A stretch of DNA of 64,000 nt, taken from positions 186,001 through 250,000 of the forward strand of contig NZ_CP090898.1 in assembly GCF_023078835.1 (NCBI RefSeq), given 5' to 3'. The notes under the pieces were generated by a model. It did no database searches. It was not told the origin of the DNA and saw nothing but the letters and a program-made list of their open reading frames with translations. The position numbers and the translations under genes were made by a program. Source of the DNA: Synechococcus sp. NB0720_010. Its GTDB lineage: Bacteria; Cyanobacteriota; Cyanobacteriia; PCC-6307; Cyanobiaceae. Positions 1-9,673 of this stretch are shown piece after piece. Positions within the stretch are counted from its first letter, which is position 1, and the number at the start of each line of letters is the position of its first letter.

Positions 1-2
1 TT

Positions 3-281
3 GGCTATGGCCACCGCGGTCTGAACCACCCGTGCGGGACCACCGGTGTGGTGGAAATCACCAGCCAAAACCACGGTTTCGCCTTGGACGCTGACTCGCT
101 CCCGGCCGATCAGATGGAGGTCACCCATCTGAATCTCAACGATCGAACCGTGGCGGCCTTTGCCCATCGCCAGAAGCCGATCTTCGGGGTGCAGTACCAC
201 CCAGAGGCCAGTCCTGGCCCCCACGATGCCGACCATCACTTCGGCCGTTTTGCCGCGCTGATGAGCGAGCGACGGGGCTGA
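3..281 (+). CDS. carA: Carbamoyl-phosphate synthase small subunit, C-terminal part
   Basis: This is the 3' end of the glutaminase subunit, which releases ammonia from glutamine for carbamoyl phosphate synthesis (arginine and pyrimidine pathways). About 92 residues are visible and the gene begins outside the window. The class I amidotransferase fold is recognisable: a GHRGLNHPC stretch, then SQNHGFA, and near the end [10 protein letters not shown], which supplies the His and Glu of the Cys-His-Glu triad. The nucleophile Cys lies upstream of the window. The gene stops with TGA and is followed by about 100 nt without a gene. Identification is firm from family motifs. Confidence 0.96.
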   Translation, partial: GYGHRGLNHPCGTTGVVEITSQNHGFALDADSLPADQMEVTHLNLNDRTVAAFAHRQKPIFGVQYHPEASPGPHDADHHFGRFAALMSERRG

Positions 282-382
282 TCGATCGCAGTTTGTTGCG
301 GTCGTGCCCGTTTCGAAAACCCTCACTACACTGCGATCGCCAGTGACGTCAGAGGTCAGCAGCCATCACTGATCTGCAGCGA

Positions 383-730
383 TTGACCGTCTCTCTACGC
401 GGTGGTTTTGAACAGCAGGACGGATGTCTCCTGTTCAGTTTCACCGGGCAGTTGGATGCTTACTCCGAGAAGCAATTTCTCGCCTTTATCAACGACCACC
501 TCACCAGCACCCCGCAGCCGCTGGTGCTGGACCTGAGCAAGATCGATTTCATCGATTCCTCGGGTCTCGGAGCCCTGGTGCAGTTCGCTAAACACTGCAA
601 CGACCAGAAGATCCAGTTCTTAGTGGTCGGCAATGCCAGGGTCGTCCAGACGGTGAAACTGGTAAGGCTTGAGGAGTTTCTCCATCTCCAGCCAGACCTC
701 AACACCGCCCTCGGAGCCATCGCCGCCTGA
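383..730 (+). CDS. STAS-domain anti-sigma factor antagonist
   Basis: The 115-residue protein is a single STAS domain of the SpoIIAA/RsbV type. The core LVLDLSKIDFIDSSGLGAL contains the conserved Asp-Ser-Ser loop in which the serine is phosphorylated by a cognate kinase in characterised homologues. Such proteins sequester an anti-sigma kinase in partner-switching networks. The likely start is TTG 383, since no ATG lies in frame. The 3' end overlaps the Mini-III gene by 62 nt. A kinase-type partner fold is encoded at 28633-29022; pairing the two is inference only. Confidence 0.88.
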   Translation: MTVSLRGGFEQQDGCLLFSFTGQLDAYSEKQFLAFINDHLTSTPQPLVLDLSKIDFIDSSGLGALVQFAKHCNDQKIQFLVVGNARVVQTVKLVRLEEFLHLQPDLNTALGAIAA

Positions 731-1136
731 TTCGGCAGCCTGGCTGACCCAACTCCAAGCACCGGGATGGCCCGGGGAGTTGGGTCCGCTTCAGCTGGCC
801 TGGCTAGGGGATGCTGTCTGGGAGTTGCACCAGCGCATGCGCCGCTGCCGCCAGCCGGGACGCAGTTCCGATTTGCATCGAGCCGTTGTGGCGGATGTCC
901 GCGCAGATGCCCAGGCGGAGGCCCTCGATCGCCTGCAGGAGAAGGGATTGCTCCAGGAGGCCGAACTGGAGTGGGTGCGGCGTGGACGCAATAAAGCGGG
1001 TCGTGGGCCCCGCAAGGGAGAGGCTGGTGTCTATGGCAAGGCCACGGGATTTGAGACAATGGTGGGCTGGCTCTTTCTGCAGAACCCCAGCCGCCTTGCA
1101 CAGCTGCTGGCAGAACTCGAGGACGCCGACCGATAA
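669..1136 (+). CDS. mrnC: Mini-ribonuclease III
   Basis: This is a small RNase III-like dimeric endonuclease lacking the double-stranded RNA-binding domain; its relatives mature 23S rRNA. The catalytic domain begins near residue 38 with LGPLQLAWLGDAVWEL, whose acidic GDAVWE motif is diagnostic. RGRNKAG and a late GFETMVGWLF segment carry the second conserved acidic residue. The start is uncertain: TTG 669 lies inside the STAS gene, and the next plausible starts are CTG or TTG codons just before the catalytic domain. It ends 18 nt before an rRNA methyltransferase gene, so the pair fits a shared rRNA-processing transcript. Confidence 0.88.
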   Translation: MRSFSISSQTSTPPSEPSPPDSAAWLTQLQAPGWPGELGPLQLAWLGDAVWELHQRMRRCRQPGRSSDLHRAVVADVRADAQAEALDRLQEKGLLQEAELEWVRRGRNKAGRGPRKGEAGVYGKATGFETMVGWLFLQNPSRLAQLLAELEDADR

Positions 1137-1154
1137 CCCCTTTGCCTGACAACC

Positions 1155-2804
1155 ATGAGCCCCCGTTTTGATCGTCGTAAGGACCAGCGCTCGGGCCCAG
1201 GTGGAGGGAAGCCACCCCGCGGCGGCGGACGGTTTGCCGATGATCGATCCGGCGGCGAGCGTCGCGGCGACCGTTTTGGCGGCGAGCGTTTCGGATCGGA
1301 TCGGGGTGGCAACCGCTTTGGCGGGGACGAGGCCGGCGGTGGACGTCCGGGATACCGCTCCGGTGGCCGTCCTGGAGGTCGTCCTGGCGACCGATCTGGT
1401 TTTCGTGGCGGCTCGTCCCGTCCGTTTTCTCCCCGCGGCGAATGGCGTCCCGACGGAGAGCAGCGCGGTGGTGGTGGCGAGAGACGTGAGCGCTTCTCCC
1501 GTTCGGAAGGCCGCCCCGATAGCCGGGGTGAGGCCTCCAGTCGGCCCGAGCGCCGCGGCCCGCGACCCCAGGGCCGCCCGTTTTTGAAGGGACGCTCCTC
1601 TGATCGCTTCCGCGACGAGGCTCAAGAGTCCGGCCGGGACGGTTACCGCCCTGGCGGCAAGGGGCGTTTTGGGGGTCGTCGCGACGAGCAGGGTGGCGGG
1701 CGCAAGCCGTTCTCCCGTGATCGCGACCAGGCCAAGCCCATCGCCGTCGAGGTTCCCGTTGGTGAGGCCGAACGGTTCAACGCCTATCCCGCCGATGATT
1801 TGATCTGGGGGCGCCATGCGGCCCAGGCCGCCCTGGAGAGCGGCCGTCCCGTGCACCGCATCTGGTGCACCCCGGAAATGCGTTTTCAGCCCCGTTTCCT
1901 TCAGTTGCTGCGGGAAGCCAAGTCCGGCGGCGTGCTGGTGGAGGAGGTCACCTGGTCGCGTCTCGGCCAGCTGACCAATGGGGCGGTGCACCAGGGCATC
2001 GTCATGCAGGCTGCGGCCGCCGACACCCTGGATCTGGGCACCCTGATCGATGGCTGCCGCGACCTGGGTGAGCCCCCGCTGCTGATGGCCCTCGACGGCA
2101 TCACCGATCCCCACAACCTTGGGGCCATCGTCCGCAGCGCAGAAGCCCTCGGCGCCCATGGACTGGTGTTGCCCCAACGCCGCAGTGCCGGTCTGACCGG
2201 TTCCGTCGCCAAGGTGGCTGCTGGAGCCCTGGAGCACCTGCCCGTGGCCCGAGTGGTCAACCTGAACCGCGCCCTCGACAGTCTGAAGAACGAGGGCTAT
2301 CGGGTGATTGGTCTGGCGGGAGAGGGCAGTGTTGCCCTGAGTGAGGCTGACCTGGACGGTCCCCTGGTGGTGGTGACTGGCTCAGAAGGGGATGGTCTCT
2401 CGATGCTGACCCGCAAGCACTGCGATCAGCTGGTGCGGATCCCGATCCGTGGCGCCACCCCCAGCCTGAACGCCTCGGTCGCCACCGCGATGGTTCTTTA
2501 TGAGGTGGCCCGTCGCGGCTGGATGAAGCAGATCTCGGGGGCCGCGCCGGCCCCGCGGATCGTGCGTCCTCAGTTGCCAACGCCTGCCCCCCTGGAGCTG
2601 CCGGAAGAAGGCAGTGCAGAAGCGACCTCCGCCGTTCCCGAGGACGACATCGTTCTCAGTCCTGCTGAAGAGGCCCGTGCCGATCAGCTGGTGGCCGATG
2701 TGATGGCTGAGTTCCAGGTGGATTCAGCAGCGGTTGTTGAACAGACCGATGGGGCCGATGGGACGGATCCAACCGCGACGTTCTCCTCCGACATCAAGCT
2801 CTGA
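1155..2804 (+). CDS. rlmB: TrmH/RlmB-type rRNA 2'-O-methyltransferase with RGG-rich N-terminus
   Basis: This SPOUT-class methyltransferase probably modifies 23S rRNA guanosine 2'-OH, as RlmB does. Residues 1-195 are low complexity, dominated by Gly, Arg, Asp, Ser and Phe in RGG, GDRFGGERF and GRPG units. Residues ~205-290 match the SpoU substrate-binding domain (LIWGRHAAQAALESG). Residues ~310-450 are the catalytic domain, with ITDPHNLGAIVRSAEALG, GSEGDGLS and the LNASVATAMVLYE knot motif. A further ~100 residues form an acidic tail. At 549 residues it is about twice the length of E. coli RlmB. It uses ATG 1155, 18 nt after Mini-III. The target nucleotide is inferred from the family. Confidence 0.9.
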   Translation: MSPRFDRRKDQRSGPGGGKPPRGGGRFADDRSGGERRGDRFGGERFGSDRGGNRFGGDEAGGGRPGYRSGGRPGGRPGDRSGFRGGSSRPFSPRGEWRPDGEQRGGGGERRERFSRSEGRPDSRGEASSRPERRGPRPQGRPFLKGRSSDRFRDEAQESGRDGYRPGGKGRFGGRRDEQGGGRKPFSRDRDQAKPIAVEVPVGEAERFNAYPADDLIWGRHAAQAALESGRPVHRIWCTPEMRFQPRFLQLLREAKSGGVLVEEVTWSRLGQLTNGAVHQGIVMQAAAADTLDLGTLIDGCRDLGEPPLLMALDGITDPHNLGAIVRSAEALGAHGLVLPQRRSAGLTGSVAKVAAGALEHLPVARVVNLNRALDSLKNEGYRVIGLAGEGSVALSEADLDGPLVVVTGSEGDGLSMLTRKHCDQLVRIPIRGATPSLNASVATAMVLYEVARRGWMKQISGAAPAPRIVRPQLPTPAPLELPEEGSAEATSAVPEDDIVLSPAEEARADQLVADVMAEFQVDSAAVVEQTDGADGTDPTATFSSDIKL

Positions 2805-2833
2805 ATGCTGCGCTTGCCCATTCCGGAGCCAGA

Positions 2834-3103
2834 ATGGTGTTATCGCCTCCCGTCTGGATGACGCCCCTTCTTCGGCCTCTGCGCAGCATTGCCAATGGGT
2901 TTGGTCTGGCTTGGTGGGCCCGCGTTGAAACGAGGCGGCCGGATGTGACCTACTGGTTTGGTCCCTACATCCGGCGCAGCAGCCTTGAGGCTGCCCTGCC
3001 TCCTTTTCTGGCTGACCTCCGCAGCGAAGGAGCTGCTGAGGTCAACCACTCCCTGATCAAGACCCGGCGCGCCGAGCCCCTGACCATTGCGGCCGAGGGT
3101 TAG
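2834..3103 (+). CDS. DUF1816 domain protein
   Basis: This 89-residue protein matches the cyanobacterial DUF1816 family, with a core of WWARVETRRPDVTYWFGPYI followed by an acidic helix and a basic tail. There is no signal peptide or membrane segment. Members are cyanobacteria-specific and the fold has been compared with phycobilisome CpcD-like linkers, but no biochemical role is established that I can rely on. ATG 2834 starts 29 nt after the methyltransferase stop, and gatA follows 48 nt later in the same direction. Confidence 0.78.
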   Translation: MVLSPPVWMTPLLRPLRSIANGFGLAWWARVETRRPDVTYWFGPYIRRSSLEAALPPFLADLRSEGAAEVNHSLIKTRRAEPLTIAAEG

Positions 3104-3151
3104 CTCACGGGTTGGCTGATAGCGTCAACCCTTGGTTTGGACCTGGGTTTG

Positions 3152-4612
3152 ATGGGTATCGCCGAGTGGCGCGACCAGCTCAAAAGCGGCGATGTGTCCG
3201 CCCGTGAGCTCACGGACCATCACCTCAGCCGCATCGAGGCGGTTGAGCCCAGCGTTAAGGCCTACACCGAGGTCACGGCTGAACGGGCCCGTGCCGATGC
3301 CGACCGCATTGATGCCCTGAGGGCCTCTGGTGCTGAGCTCCCGCCCTTGGCGGGTGTTCCCCTGGCCATCAAGGACAACCTCTGCACCCGTGGGATCCGA
3401 ACGACCTGCTCCAGCCGGATGCTGGAGAACTTCGTTCCCCCCTATGAGTCCACGGTGACCGATCGGCTCTGGGGTGCCGGCGCAGTCCTGCTTGGCAAAA
3501 CCAATCTCGACGAGTTCGCCATGGGCAGCTCGACCGAGACCTCAGTCTTCGGCCCAAGCCGCAACCCCTGGAACACGGACAAGGTTCCCGGGGGCAGTTC
3601 CGGTGGCAGTGCCGCCGCCGTGGCAGCTGGTGAGTGTGTCGGTTCCCTGGGATCCGACACCGGCGGCTCCATTCGCCAGCCCGCCTCCTTCTGCGGGGTG
3701 GTGGGCCTCAAACCCACCTACGGCCGTGTCAGCCGCTATGGCTTGGTGGCTTTCGCCAGCTCCCTGGATCAGGTGGGGCCCTTCGCCAACAGCGTCTCGG
3801 ATGCCGCCGAGTTGCTCCAGGTGATCGCCGGTGAGGACCCCCGCGATTCGACCTGTCTGAAGGCTCCCGTACCCGATTACCGGGCGGCCTTGACCCAACC
3901 GGTGGCGGGGCTGCGCGTGGGCATCGTGCGGGAATGTTTTGAAGCCGAGGGCCTGCACCCTGAGGTCAAGGCCTCGGTGATGGCCGCTGCGGCCCAACTC
4001 GAGGCCCTGGGCTGTGATCTCGTTGATGTCAGCTGCCCCCGCTTCAACGACGGCATTGCCACCTACTACGTGATTGCCCCCTCGGAGGCGTCCGCCAACC
4101 TGGCCCGCTACGACGGCGTGAAGTACGGCTACCGGGCTGAGGATGCCGCGAGCCTGGCGGAGATGACCTCCCGCAGCCGGGCCGAAGGCTTCGGTGACGA
4201 GGTCAAGCGCCGGATCCTGATTGGCACCTATGCCCTCTCGGCCGGCTACGTGGATGCCTACTACAAGAAGGCGCAGCAGGTCCGCACCCTGATTCGCCGT
4301 GACTTCGACGCCGCCTTTGGTCAGGTGGATGTGTTGCTCACCCCCACCTCACCCACCACTGCCTTTGGCTTCGGCGCCCACGCTGAAGACCCCCTGGCGA
4401 TGTACTTGGCTGACCTGTTGACGATTCCCGCCAACATGGCCGGTCTCCCGGCCATCAGCCTCCCCTGCGGTTTTGATGGGGCTGGTCTGCCCATTGGCGT
4501 GCAGCTCATCACCGGTGTTCTTCAAGAGGAGCGCCTGCTCCAGGTCGCTTATCACTACGAGCAGGCCGCGCGCGTCATGGACAAGCGTCCCCAGGCGTCT
4601 TTGGTGCCCTGA
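3152..4612 (+). CDS. gatA: Aspartyl/glutamyl-tRNA amidotransferase subunit A
   Basis: This is the amidase subunit of GatCAB. It hydrolyses glutamine and transamidates misacylated Glu-tRNA(Gln) or Asp-tRNA(Asn). The amidase signature is complete: a catalytic lysine in LAIKDNL, the [12 protein letters not shown] loop with the cis-serine, and [16 protein letters not shown] with the nucleophile serine. ATG 3152 gives 486 residues beginning [10 protein letters not shown], which matches the usual family start; in-frame TTG 3137 would add five residues. gatB and gatC are not in the window. A 106 nt spacer to dnaE holds no obvious gene or strong terminator. Confidence 0.96.
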   Translation: MGIAEWRDQLKSGDVSARELTDHHLSRIEAVEPSVKAYTEVTAERARADADRIDALRASGAELPPLAGVPLAIKDNLCTRGIRTTCSSRMLENFVPPYESTVTDRLWGAGAVLLGKTNLDEFAMGSSTETSVFGPSRNPWNTDKVPGGSSGGSAAAVAAGECVGSLGSDTGGSIRQPASFCGVVGLKPTYGRVSRYGLVAFASSLDQVGPFANSVSDAAELLQVIAGEDPRDSTCLKAPVPDYRAALTQPVAGLRVGIVRECFEAEGLHPEVKASVMAAAAQLEALGCDLVDVSCPRFNDGIATYYVIAPSEASANLARYDGVKYGYRAEDAASLAEMTSRSRAEGFGDEVKRRILIGTYALSAGYVDAYYKKAQQVRTLIRRDFDAAFGQVDVLLTPTSPTTAFGFGAHAEDPLAMYLADLLTIPANMAGLPAISLPCGFDGAGLPIGVQLITGVLQEERLLQVAYHYEQAARVMDKRPQASLVP

Positions 4613-4718
4613 TCCCTAGTGGTGGCGTGCCGGGCTGAAGAAGTGGTGGCTTAGGCCCTGAATCTGGTGTTGCCGGCTTAGCCTGGACTCAGCCTCGGCT
4701 CCACCGCTTTCTTCGCGC

Positions 4719-7700
4719 TTGGCCTTCGTCCCCCTCCATAACCACAGCGACTACAGCCTTCTGGATGGGGCAAGTCAGCTGCCGGCCATGGTGAAGCGGT
4801 CTGAGGAGCTGGGAATGCCGGCGATCGCCCTGACCGATCACGGTGTGATGTACGGCGCGATTGAGCTGCTGAAGCTCTGCCGCAGCAGTTCCGTCAAGCC
4901 GATCATCGGCAACGAGATGTATGTCATCAATGGCTCCATTGATGACCCCAACCCACCGAAGAAGGAGCGCCGCTACCACCTGGTTGTCCTGGCCAAGAAC
5001 GCGGTGGGCTATCGCAATTTGGTCAAGCTCACCAGCATCAGCCACCTGCGGGGCATGCGCGGGCGGGGCATTTTCTCTAGAGCTTGCATCGATAAGCCGA
5101 CCCTCGAGCGCCATAGCGAGGGCCTGATCATTGCCACGGCCTGTCTGGGCGGTGAAATCCCCCAGGCGATCCTGCGGGATCGCCCCGATGTGGCCCGGGA
5201 TGTGGCCCGTTGGTACCAGGGGGTCTTTGGCGACGACTTCTACCTCGAGATTCAAGACCACGGCTCCCCGGAAGATCGGATCGTCAATGTGGAGATGGCG
5301 AAGATCTCCAAGGAATTGGGGATTCCGTTGGTGGCGACCAACGATGCCCACTACCTCACCAGCAATGACGCCGAGGCCCACGACGCCCTGCTGTGCGTGC
5401 TGACGGGCAAGTTGGTCACCGATGAGAAGCGTCTTCGCTACACGGGGACGGAGTTCATTAAGAGCGAGCAGGAAATGCTCGGACTCTTCGCGGACCACTT
5501 GGAGCCCGAGGTGGTGGCCGAGGCCGTTGCCAATACGGCCCTGGTGGCCGAGAAGGTCGAGGACTACGACATCCTTGGGCGCTATCAAATGCCCCGCTTC
5601 CCAATCCCCGAGGGGCACACCCCGGTGAGTTATCTGCGGGAGGTGACCGAGCAGGGACTACGCGCGCGCCTGGGGCTTCCGGAGGGCAGCGGTTTCGAGG
5701 CCACCTATGGCGAACGCCTCGATTTCGAGCTCCAGGTGATGGAGCAAATGGGCTTTCCGACCTACTTCCTGGTGGTTTGGGACTACATCCGCTTTGCCCG
5801 AGACAACGGCATCCCGGTGGGCCCTGGTCGCGGTTCCGCCGCCGGCTCCTTGGTGGCCTACGCCCTCGGCATCACCAACATTGATCCGGTCACTAACGGT
5901 CTGCTCTTCGAGCGCTTCTTGAACCCAGAGCGCAAGTCGATGCCTGATATCGACACGGACTTCTGCATCGAGCGACGTGGTGAGGTGATCGACTACGTCA
6001 CCGAGCGCTATGGCGAAGACAAGGTCGCCCAGATCATCACCTTCAACCGGATGACCTCCAAGGCCGTCCTCAAGGATGTGGCCCGGGTGCTGGATATCCC
6101 CTACGGCGATGCCGATCGTCTCGCCAAGTTGATTCCGGTGGTGCGCGGCAAACCCGCCAAGCTCAAGGAGATGATCGGTGAGGAATCACCCGCCCCTGAG
6201 TTCCGCGAGAAGTACCTCGGCGATCCCGCAGTGAAGCGCTGGGTCGACATGGCGATGCGCATTGAGGGAACCAACAAAACCTTTGGCGTCCACGCTGCGG
6301 GTGTGGTGATCGCCGCCGATCCCCTCGATGAAGTCGTTCCGCTGCAACGCAACAACGACGGTCAGGTGATCACCCAGTACTTCATGGAAGACGTGGAGTC
6401 CATGGGTCTGTTGAAGATGGACTTCCTGGGGCTGAAAAACCTCACGATGATCGACAAAACCGTCGATCTGGTGCAGCAGAGCTCAGGGGTCAGCATCGAT
6501 CCCGATGCCCTTCCCTTGGATGACGAAGGCACCTTTGGCCTGCTGGCGCGTGGAGACCTGGAGGGCATTTTTCAGCTGGAATCCAGTGGGATGCGCCAGA
6601 TCGTGCGGGACCTCAAGCCCTCCTCCCTGGAGGACATCTCATCGATCCTGGCCCTCTACCGACCGGGCCCGCTCGACGCGGGGCTGATTCCCAAATTCAT
6701 CAACCGCAAGCACGGCCGCGAGGCGATTGATTTCGCCCACGCCAAGTTGGAGCCGATCCTGCAGGAGACCTACGGGATCATGGTTTACCAGGAGCAGATC
6801 ATGAAGATCGCTCAGGATCTGGCGGGCTATTCCCTTGGAGAGGCGGATCTTCTCCGCCGGGCCATGGGTAAGAAGAAAGTCTCGGAGATGCAGAAGCACC
6901 GAGACATCTTTGTCAAAGGTGCAAGTGAGCGTGGTGTCGACGCCAAGATCGCCGATGAGCTCTTCGACCAGATGGTGCTCTTCGCGGAGTACTGCTTCAA
7001 CAAGAGCCATTCCACCGCCTATGGCGCGGTGACGTATCAGACCGCCTACCTCAAGGCCCACTACCCCGTTGCCTATATGGCGGCGCTGCTCACGGTGAAT
7101 GCCGGCAGCACCGACAAAGTGCAGCGCTACATCTCCAATTGCAATGCAATGGGGATCGAGGTCATGCCCCCCGATGTGAATGCCTCCGGGATTGACTTCA
7201 CCCCCGTCGGCGATCGCATCTTGTTTGGCCTCTCGGCCGTGCGTAATCTCGGCGAGGGTGCGATTCGTGCCCTGCTGGAGGCCCGCAGCAGTGACGGTCC
7301 CTTCCAGTCCCTTGCCGATCTCTGCGATCGCATTCCCGGCACCACCTTGAACCGCCGCTCCCTGGAAGCGTTAATCCATTGCGGTGCCATGGACGCCCTC
7401 GAGCAGGAGGCCAACCGGGCTCAGCTGATGGCCGATCTGGATTTGATCGTTGATTGGGCCTCGTCCCGCGCCCGCGACCGCGCCAGTGGCCAGGGCAATC
7501 TCTTTGACCTGTTTGCGGCTCCAGCCAGTGGGGATGCAGAGGAGACCCAGGGGGGTGGATCTGACCTGAGCACCGCACCCAAGGCGGCACCGGTCAAGGA
7601 CTATCCGCCCACCGAAAAGCTCAGGCTCGAGAAGGAACTGGTGGGTTTCTATCTCTCTGATCACCCGCTCAAGCAGCTGACTCGACCGGTCCAGTTGCTT

Positions 7701-8258
7701 TCACCCGTCGGCCTGGGTGGCCTCGAGGAGCAGGCCGATAAGGCGCGGGTCAGCGTCGTTGGCATGGTCTCAGGCCTACGCCCGGTGACCACGCGCAAGG
7801 GGGATCGGATGGCGGTCCTGCAGCTGGAGGATCTCAGCGGCAGTTGTGAAGCGGTGGTCTTCCCCAAGACCTACGCCCGCCTTTCGGATCACCTGATGGT
7901 CGATGCCCGGCTGCTGGTCTGGGCCTCCGTCGACCGGCGCGATGAACAGGTCCAGCTGATCGTGGACGACTGCCGTGTCATCGACGAGCTCCAGTTTCTC
8001 GTGGTGGAACTGGATGGACCGCAGGCCAGCGACATCGCCATTCAGCACAAGCTGCGGGAATGCCTGAACCAGCACCGCACCGAGAAAGACGAGGGAGGTG
8101 TTCGTGTCCCTGTCGTGGCGATGGTCAAGGACCAAAGCCAGGTGCGCTATGTGCGCCTGGGCCACCAGTTCTGCGTGCGCGACAGTCGTGCTGCCCTCAG
8201 CAGTCTTGAGGCCCAGGCCTTCCGGGCCCGACTCAGCTCGAAGCTGGTGGCCGCTTAA
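4719..8258 (+). CDS. dnaE: DNA polymerase III alpha subunit, uninterrupted
   Basis: This is the replicative polymerase subunit of 1179 residues in one continuous frame. The PHP domain is at the N-terminus ([24 protein letters not shown]). Catalytic acidic residues lie in PDIDTDFC near residue 408, and the active-site region includes YRPGPLDAG. The OB fold is near residue 1009 ([12 protein letters not shown]). The site where many cyanobacterial dnaE genes are split by an intein, [10 protein letters not shown], is present and empty at Tyr758-Cys759. The start is TTG 4719 with no clear ribosome-binding site. The 3' end overlaps the convergent PAM68 gene by 26 nt. Confidence 0.97.
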   Translation: MAFVPLHNHSDYSLLDGASQLPAMVKRSEELGMPAIALTDHGVMYGAIELLKLCRSSSVKPIIGNEMYVINGSIDDPNPPKKERRYHLVVLAKNAVGYRNLVKLTSISHLRGMRGRGIFSRACIDKPTLERHSEGLIIATACLGGEIPQAILRDRPDVARDVARWYQGVFGDDFYLEIQDHGSPEDRIVNVEMAKISKELGIPLVATNDAHYLTSNDAEAHDALLCVLTGKLVTDEKRLRYTGTEFIKSEQEMLGLFADHLEPEVVAEAVANTALVAEKVEDYDILGRYQMPRFPIPEGHTPVSYLREVTEQGLRARLGLPEGSGFEATYGERLDFELQVMEQMGFPTYFLVVWDYIRFARDNGIPVGPGRGSAAGSLVAYALGITNIDPVTNGLLFERFLNPERKSMPDIDTDFCIERRGEVIDYVTERYGEDKVAQIITFNRMTSKAVLKDVARVLDIPYGDADRLAKLIPVVRGKPAKLKEMIGEESPAPEFREKYLGDPAVKRWVDMAMRIEGTNKTFGVHAAGVVIAADPLDEVVPLQRNNDGQVITQYFMEDVESMGLLKMDFLGLKNLTMIDKTVDLVQQSSGVSIDPDALPLDDEGTFGLLARGDLEGIFQLESSGMRQIVRDLKPSSLEDISSILALYRPGPLDAGLIPKFINRKHGREAIDFAHAKLEPILQETYGIMVYQEQIMKIAQDLAGYSLGEADLLRRAMGKKKVSEMQKHRDIFVKGASERGVDAKIADELFDQMVLFAEYCFNKSHSTAYGAVTYQTAYLKAHYPVAYMAALLTVNAGSTDKVQRYISNCNAMGIEVMPPDVNASGIDFTPVGDRILFGLSAVRNLGEGAIRALLEARSSDGPFQSLADLCDRIPGTTLNRRSLEALIHCGAMDALEQEANRAQLMADLDLIVDWASSRARDRASGQGNLFDLFAAPASGDAEETQGGGSDLSTAPKAAPVKDYPPTEKLRLEKELVGFYLSDHPLKQLTRPVQLLSPVGLGGLEEQADKARVSVVGMVSGLRPVTTRKGDRMAVLQLEDLSGSCEAVVFPKTYARLSDHLMVDARLLVWASVDRRDEQVQLIVDDCRVIDELQFLVVELDGPQASDIAIQHKLRECLNQHRTEKDEGGVRVPVVAMVKDQSQVRYVRLGHQFCVRDSRAALSSLEAQAFRARLSSKLVAA

Positions 8259-8664
8259 CGGAGTTGCGCAGCCGGCTGATGTTCACGCCGATCTGCTCGA
8301 ATCCCAGCAGGGTTCCCGCTGAGGTTTCCCAACTTGCTGACAAGACCCCGTAGCTCAATCCGAGCAGGCCCAACAGGAAAAATCCCCCAGACGTCACCAG
8401 GGTGGCGGCGGGGGGAATGTCCAGAATTCCACGGCTGACCACCACATAGCTCACGATGAAGGTGGCCATGCCCATCACCGTGGGAATGCCGGTGGCGATG
8501 CCCACCCGCCGCGCCATGCGATTGGCGACGGCCGGTGGAATGGCTTGTGGGTTGGTCGGCTTGGAGCGACCTTGGGCTGCTTTGGATTGGCTCGGGGGGA
8601 CGCTTGGCGCGAGTCCGCCGCCGCCCTTCTGCGGGCGGGAGCGGTTTTTCCCCTCGTTTGCCAT
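8233..8664 (-). CDS. PAM68-family photosystem II assembly protein
   Basis: This 143-residue protein has a disordered basic N-terminus rich in Lys, Pro and Gln, then two hydrophobic helices around residues 55-75 and 82-105. The family segment includes [20 protein letters not shown]. Relatives (PAM68 in plants, sll0933 in Synechocystis) act in photosystem II assembly in the thylakoid membrane; the role here is by homology. It is transcribed immediately downstream of rpsO with a 1 nt gap, a likely two-gene operon, and converges on dnaE with a 26 nt overlap. Confidence 0.85.
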   Translation of the reverse strand: MANEGKNRSRPQKGGGGLAPSVPPSQSKAAQGRSKPTNPQAIPPAVANRMARRVGIATGIPTVMGMATFIVSYVVVSRGILDIPPAATLVTSGGFFLLGLLGLSYGVLSASWETSAGTLLGFEQIGVNISRLRNSVKRPPASS

Positions 8665-8665
8665 C

Positions 8666-8935
8666 TCAGCCGCGGATGCCGAGCTTTTTGATCAGGTCGG
8701 AATAGCGCTGCTCGCTGTTGCTGCGCAGGTAGCTGAGGAGGCGCTTGCGGCGGCCGATCATCTTCAGCAGACCCTGGCGGGATGAGAAGTCATGGATGTT
8801 GCCCTGCAGGTGACCACTCAGCTTGCTGATGCGCTCGCTCAGCATCGCCACCTGAACTTCCACGGAACCGGTGTCGGTGCCATGGGTCTGGTGAGCGTTG
8901 ATTAGTTCCTGCTTCTTGGTGGTGTCGAGCGGCAT
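8666..8935 (-). CDS. rpsO: 30S ribosomal protein S15
   Basis: S15 is a primary binder of 16S rRNA in the platform of the small subunit. The product is 89 residues, the standard length, starting [12 protein letters not shown] at ATG 8935. An upstream in-frame start would add nine non-conserved residues. Family signatures include [24 protein letters not shown], the [20 protein letters not shown] block and the C-terminal LIKKLGIRG. It lies directly upstream of the PAM68-family gene and 62 nt downstream of ruvA on the same strand. Confidence 0.98.
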   Translation of the reverse strand: MPLDTTKKQELINAHQTHGTDTGSVEVQVAMLSERISKLSGHLQGNIHDFSSRQGLLKMIGRRKRLLSYLRSNSEQRYSDLIKKLGIRG

Positions 8936-8997
8936 GCGCGGCGTCTGGCCCTGACGGTGCAAACAACCAACTTACTGCCCCGTGGGACATCCAGGTC

Positions 8998-9651
8998 TCA
9001 GGCCACGTCGCGGGAGAGATAGCGCAGGCTTTCCCGCAGCCAGGCGTCGCCGTCCTCCCCAAGTTCAGGGCCCTGTGGGCTGATCGCCCGCAGGGCCCGG
9101 TTGATCTCCAGGGCTTCGTAGCCGAGCGCCGAAAGGGTGAGCTGAACCTCTTCCCGAACGCCCGCGGCCGGCCCCTCTCCGCTGTCGCTGACCTGCAGGT
9201 CGTCCGACTGGCTCAACTGCAGGCTTTCCCCGTAGCGCTGCTGGAGCCGGGTGCGCAGTTCCACCGAGAGCCGCTCGGCGGTGCGCTTCCCCACCCCCGG
9301 CGCCTGGCAGAGCTGGCGAAGATCGGCCTGCACAATTGCGCGCACCAGCTCCTCGCAGCTCAGTTGCCCAAGCAGCCCCAGGGCCATCTGCGGGCCGACG
9401 CCGCTGACGGCCACCAGTTCGCGGAAGAGATCGCGCTCATGGCGTGCACAGAAGCCATAGAGCGTCCAGCTGTCCTCGCGAATGACCTGGTGGACATGCA
9501 GGGCGGCCTCGGTGCCGTTTCCTCCGAGCTGATCCCAGTGGCGACGGGGCATCTGGACCTCGTAGCCCACCCCTGAGCAGACGAGCAGAACCCCGAATCG
9601 GTTGTTCAGGTGCCAGCGATCGGCGAGTTGCCCTTGCAGCCAGCCGATCAT
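8998..9651 (-). CDS. ruvA: Holliday junction branch-migration protein RuvA
   Basis: RuvA tetramers bind Holliday junctions and load the RuvB motor. The 217-residue product begins MIGWLQGQLADRW with the usual OB-fold domain I. Two helix-hairpin-helix motifs follow (VAVSGVGPQMALGLLG and LCQAPGVGKRTAERL). A variable linker contains DDLQVSDSGEG, and a C-terminal domain III (LSALGYEALEINRALRAI) would contact RuvB. ATG 9651 was chosen over ATG 9675 by family convention. The divergent lipoprotein starts at 9674, leaving only 22 nt between start codons. ruvB is not in the window. Confidence 0.96.
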   Translation of the reverse strand: MIGWLQGQLADRWHLNNRFGVLLVCSGVGYEVQMPRRHWDQLGGNGTEAALHVHQVIREDSWTLYGFCARHERDLFRELVAVSGVGPQMALGLLGQLSCEELVRAIVQADLRQLCQAPGVGKRTAERLSVELRTRLQQRYGESLQLSQSDDLQVSDSGEGPAAGVREEVQLTLSALGYEALEINRALRAISPQGPELGEDGDAWLRESLRYLSRDVA

Positions 9652-9673
9652 GGGGAGACGCTCACTGCCCGCC

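Noticed and set aside
1200-1740. Tandem DNA repeat or CRISPR-like array in the RGG region
   Set aside because: Repetition is at the protein level with degenerate codons; units are irregular and there are no constant spacers.
804-2237. 477-residue open frame on the minus strand through Mini-III and the methyltransferase
   Set aside because: It is a mirror of the Gly/Arg-rich coding region, with low-complexity Ala/Thr/Gly content, no domain and no ribosome site. The plus-strand genes explain the region.
4613-4718. tRNA or small RNA gene between gatA and dnaE
   Set aside because: No cloverleaf, no CCA-type end and no promoter-terminator pair could be found.
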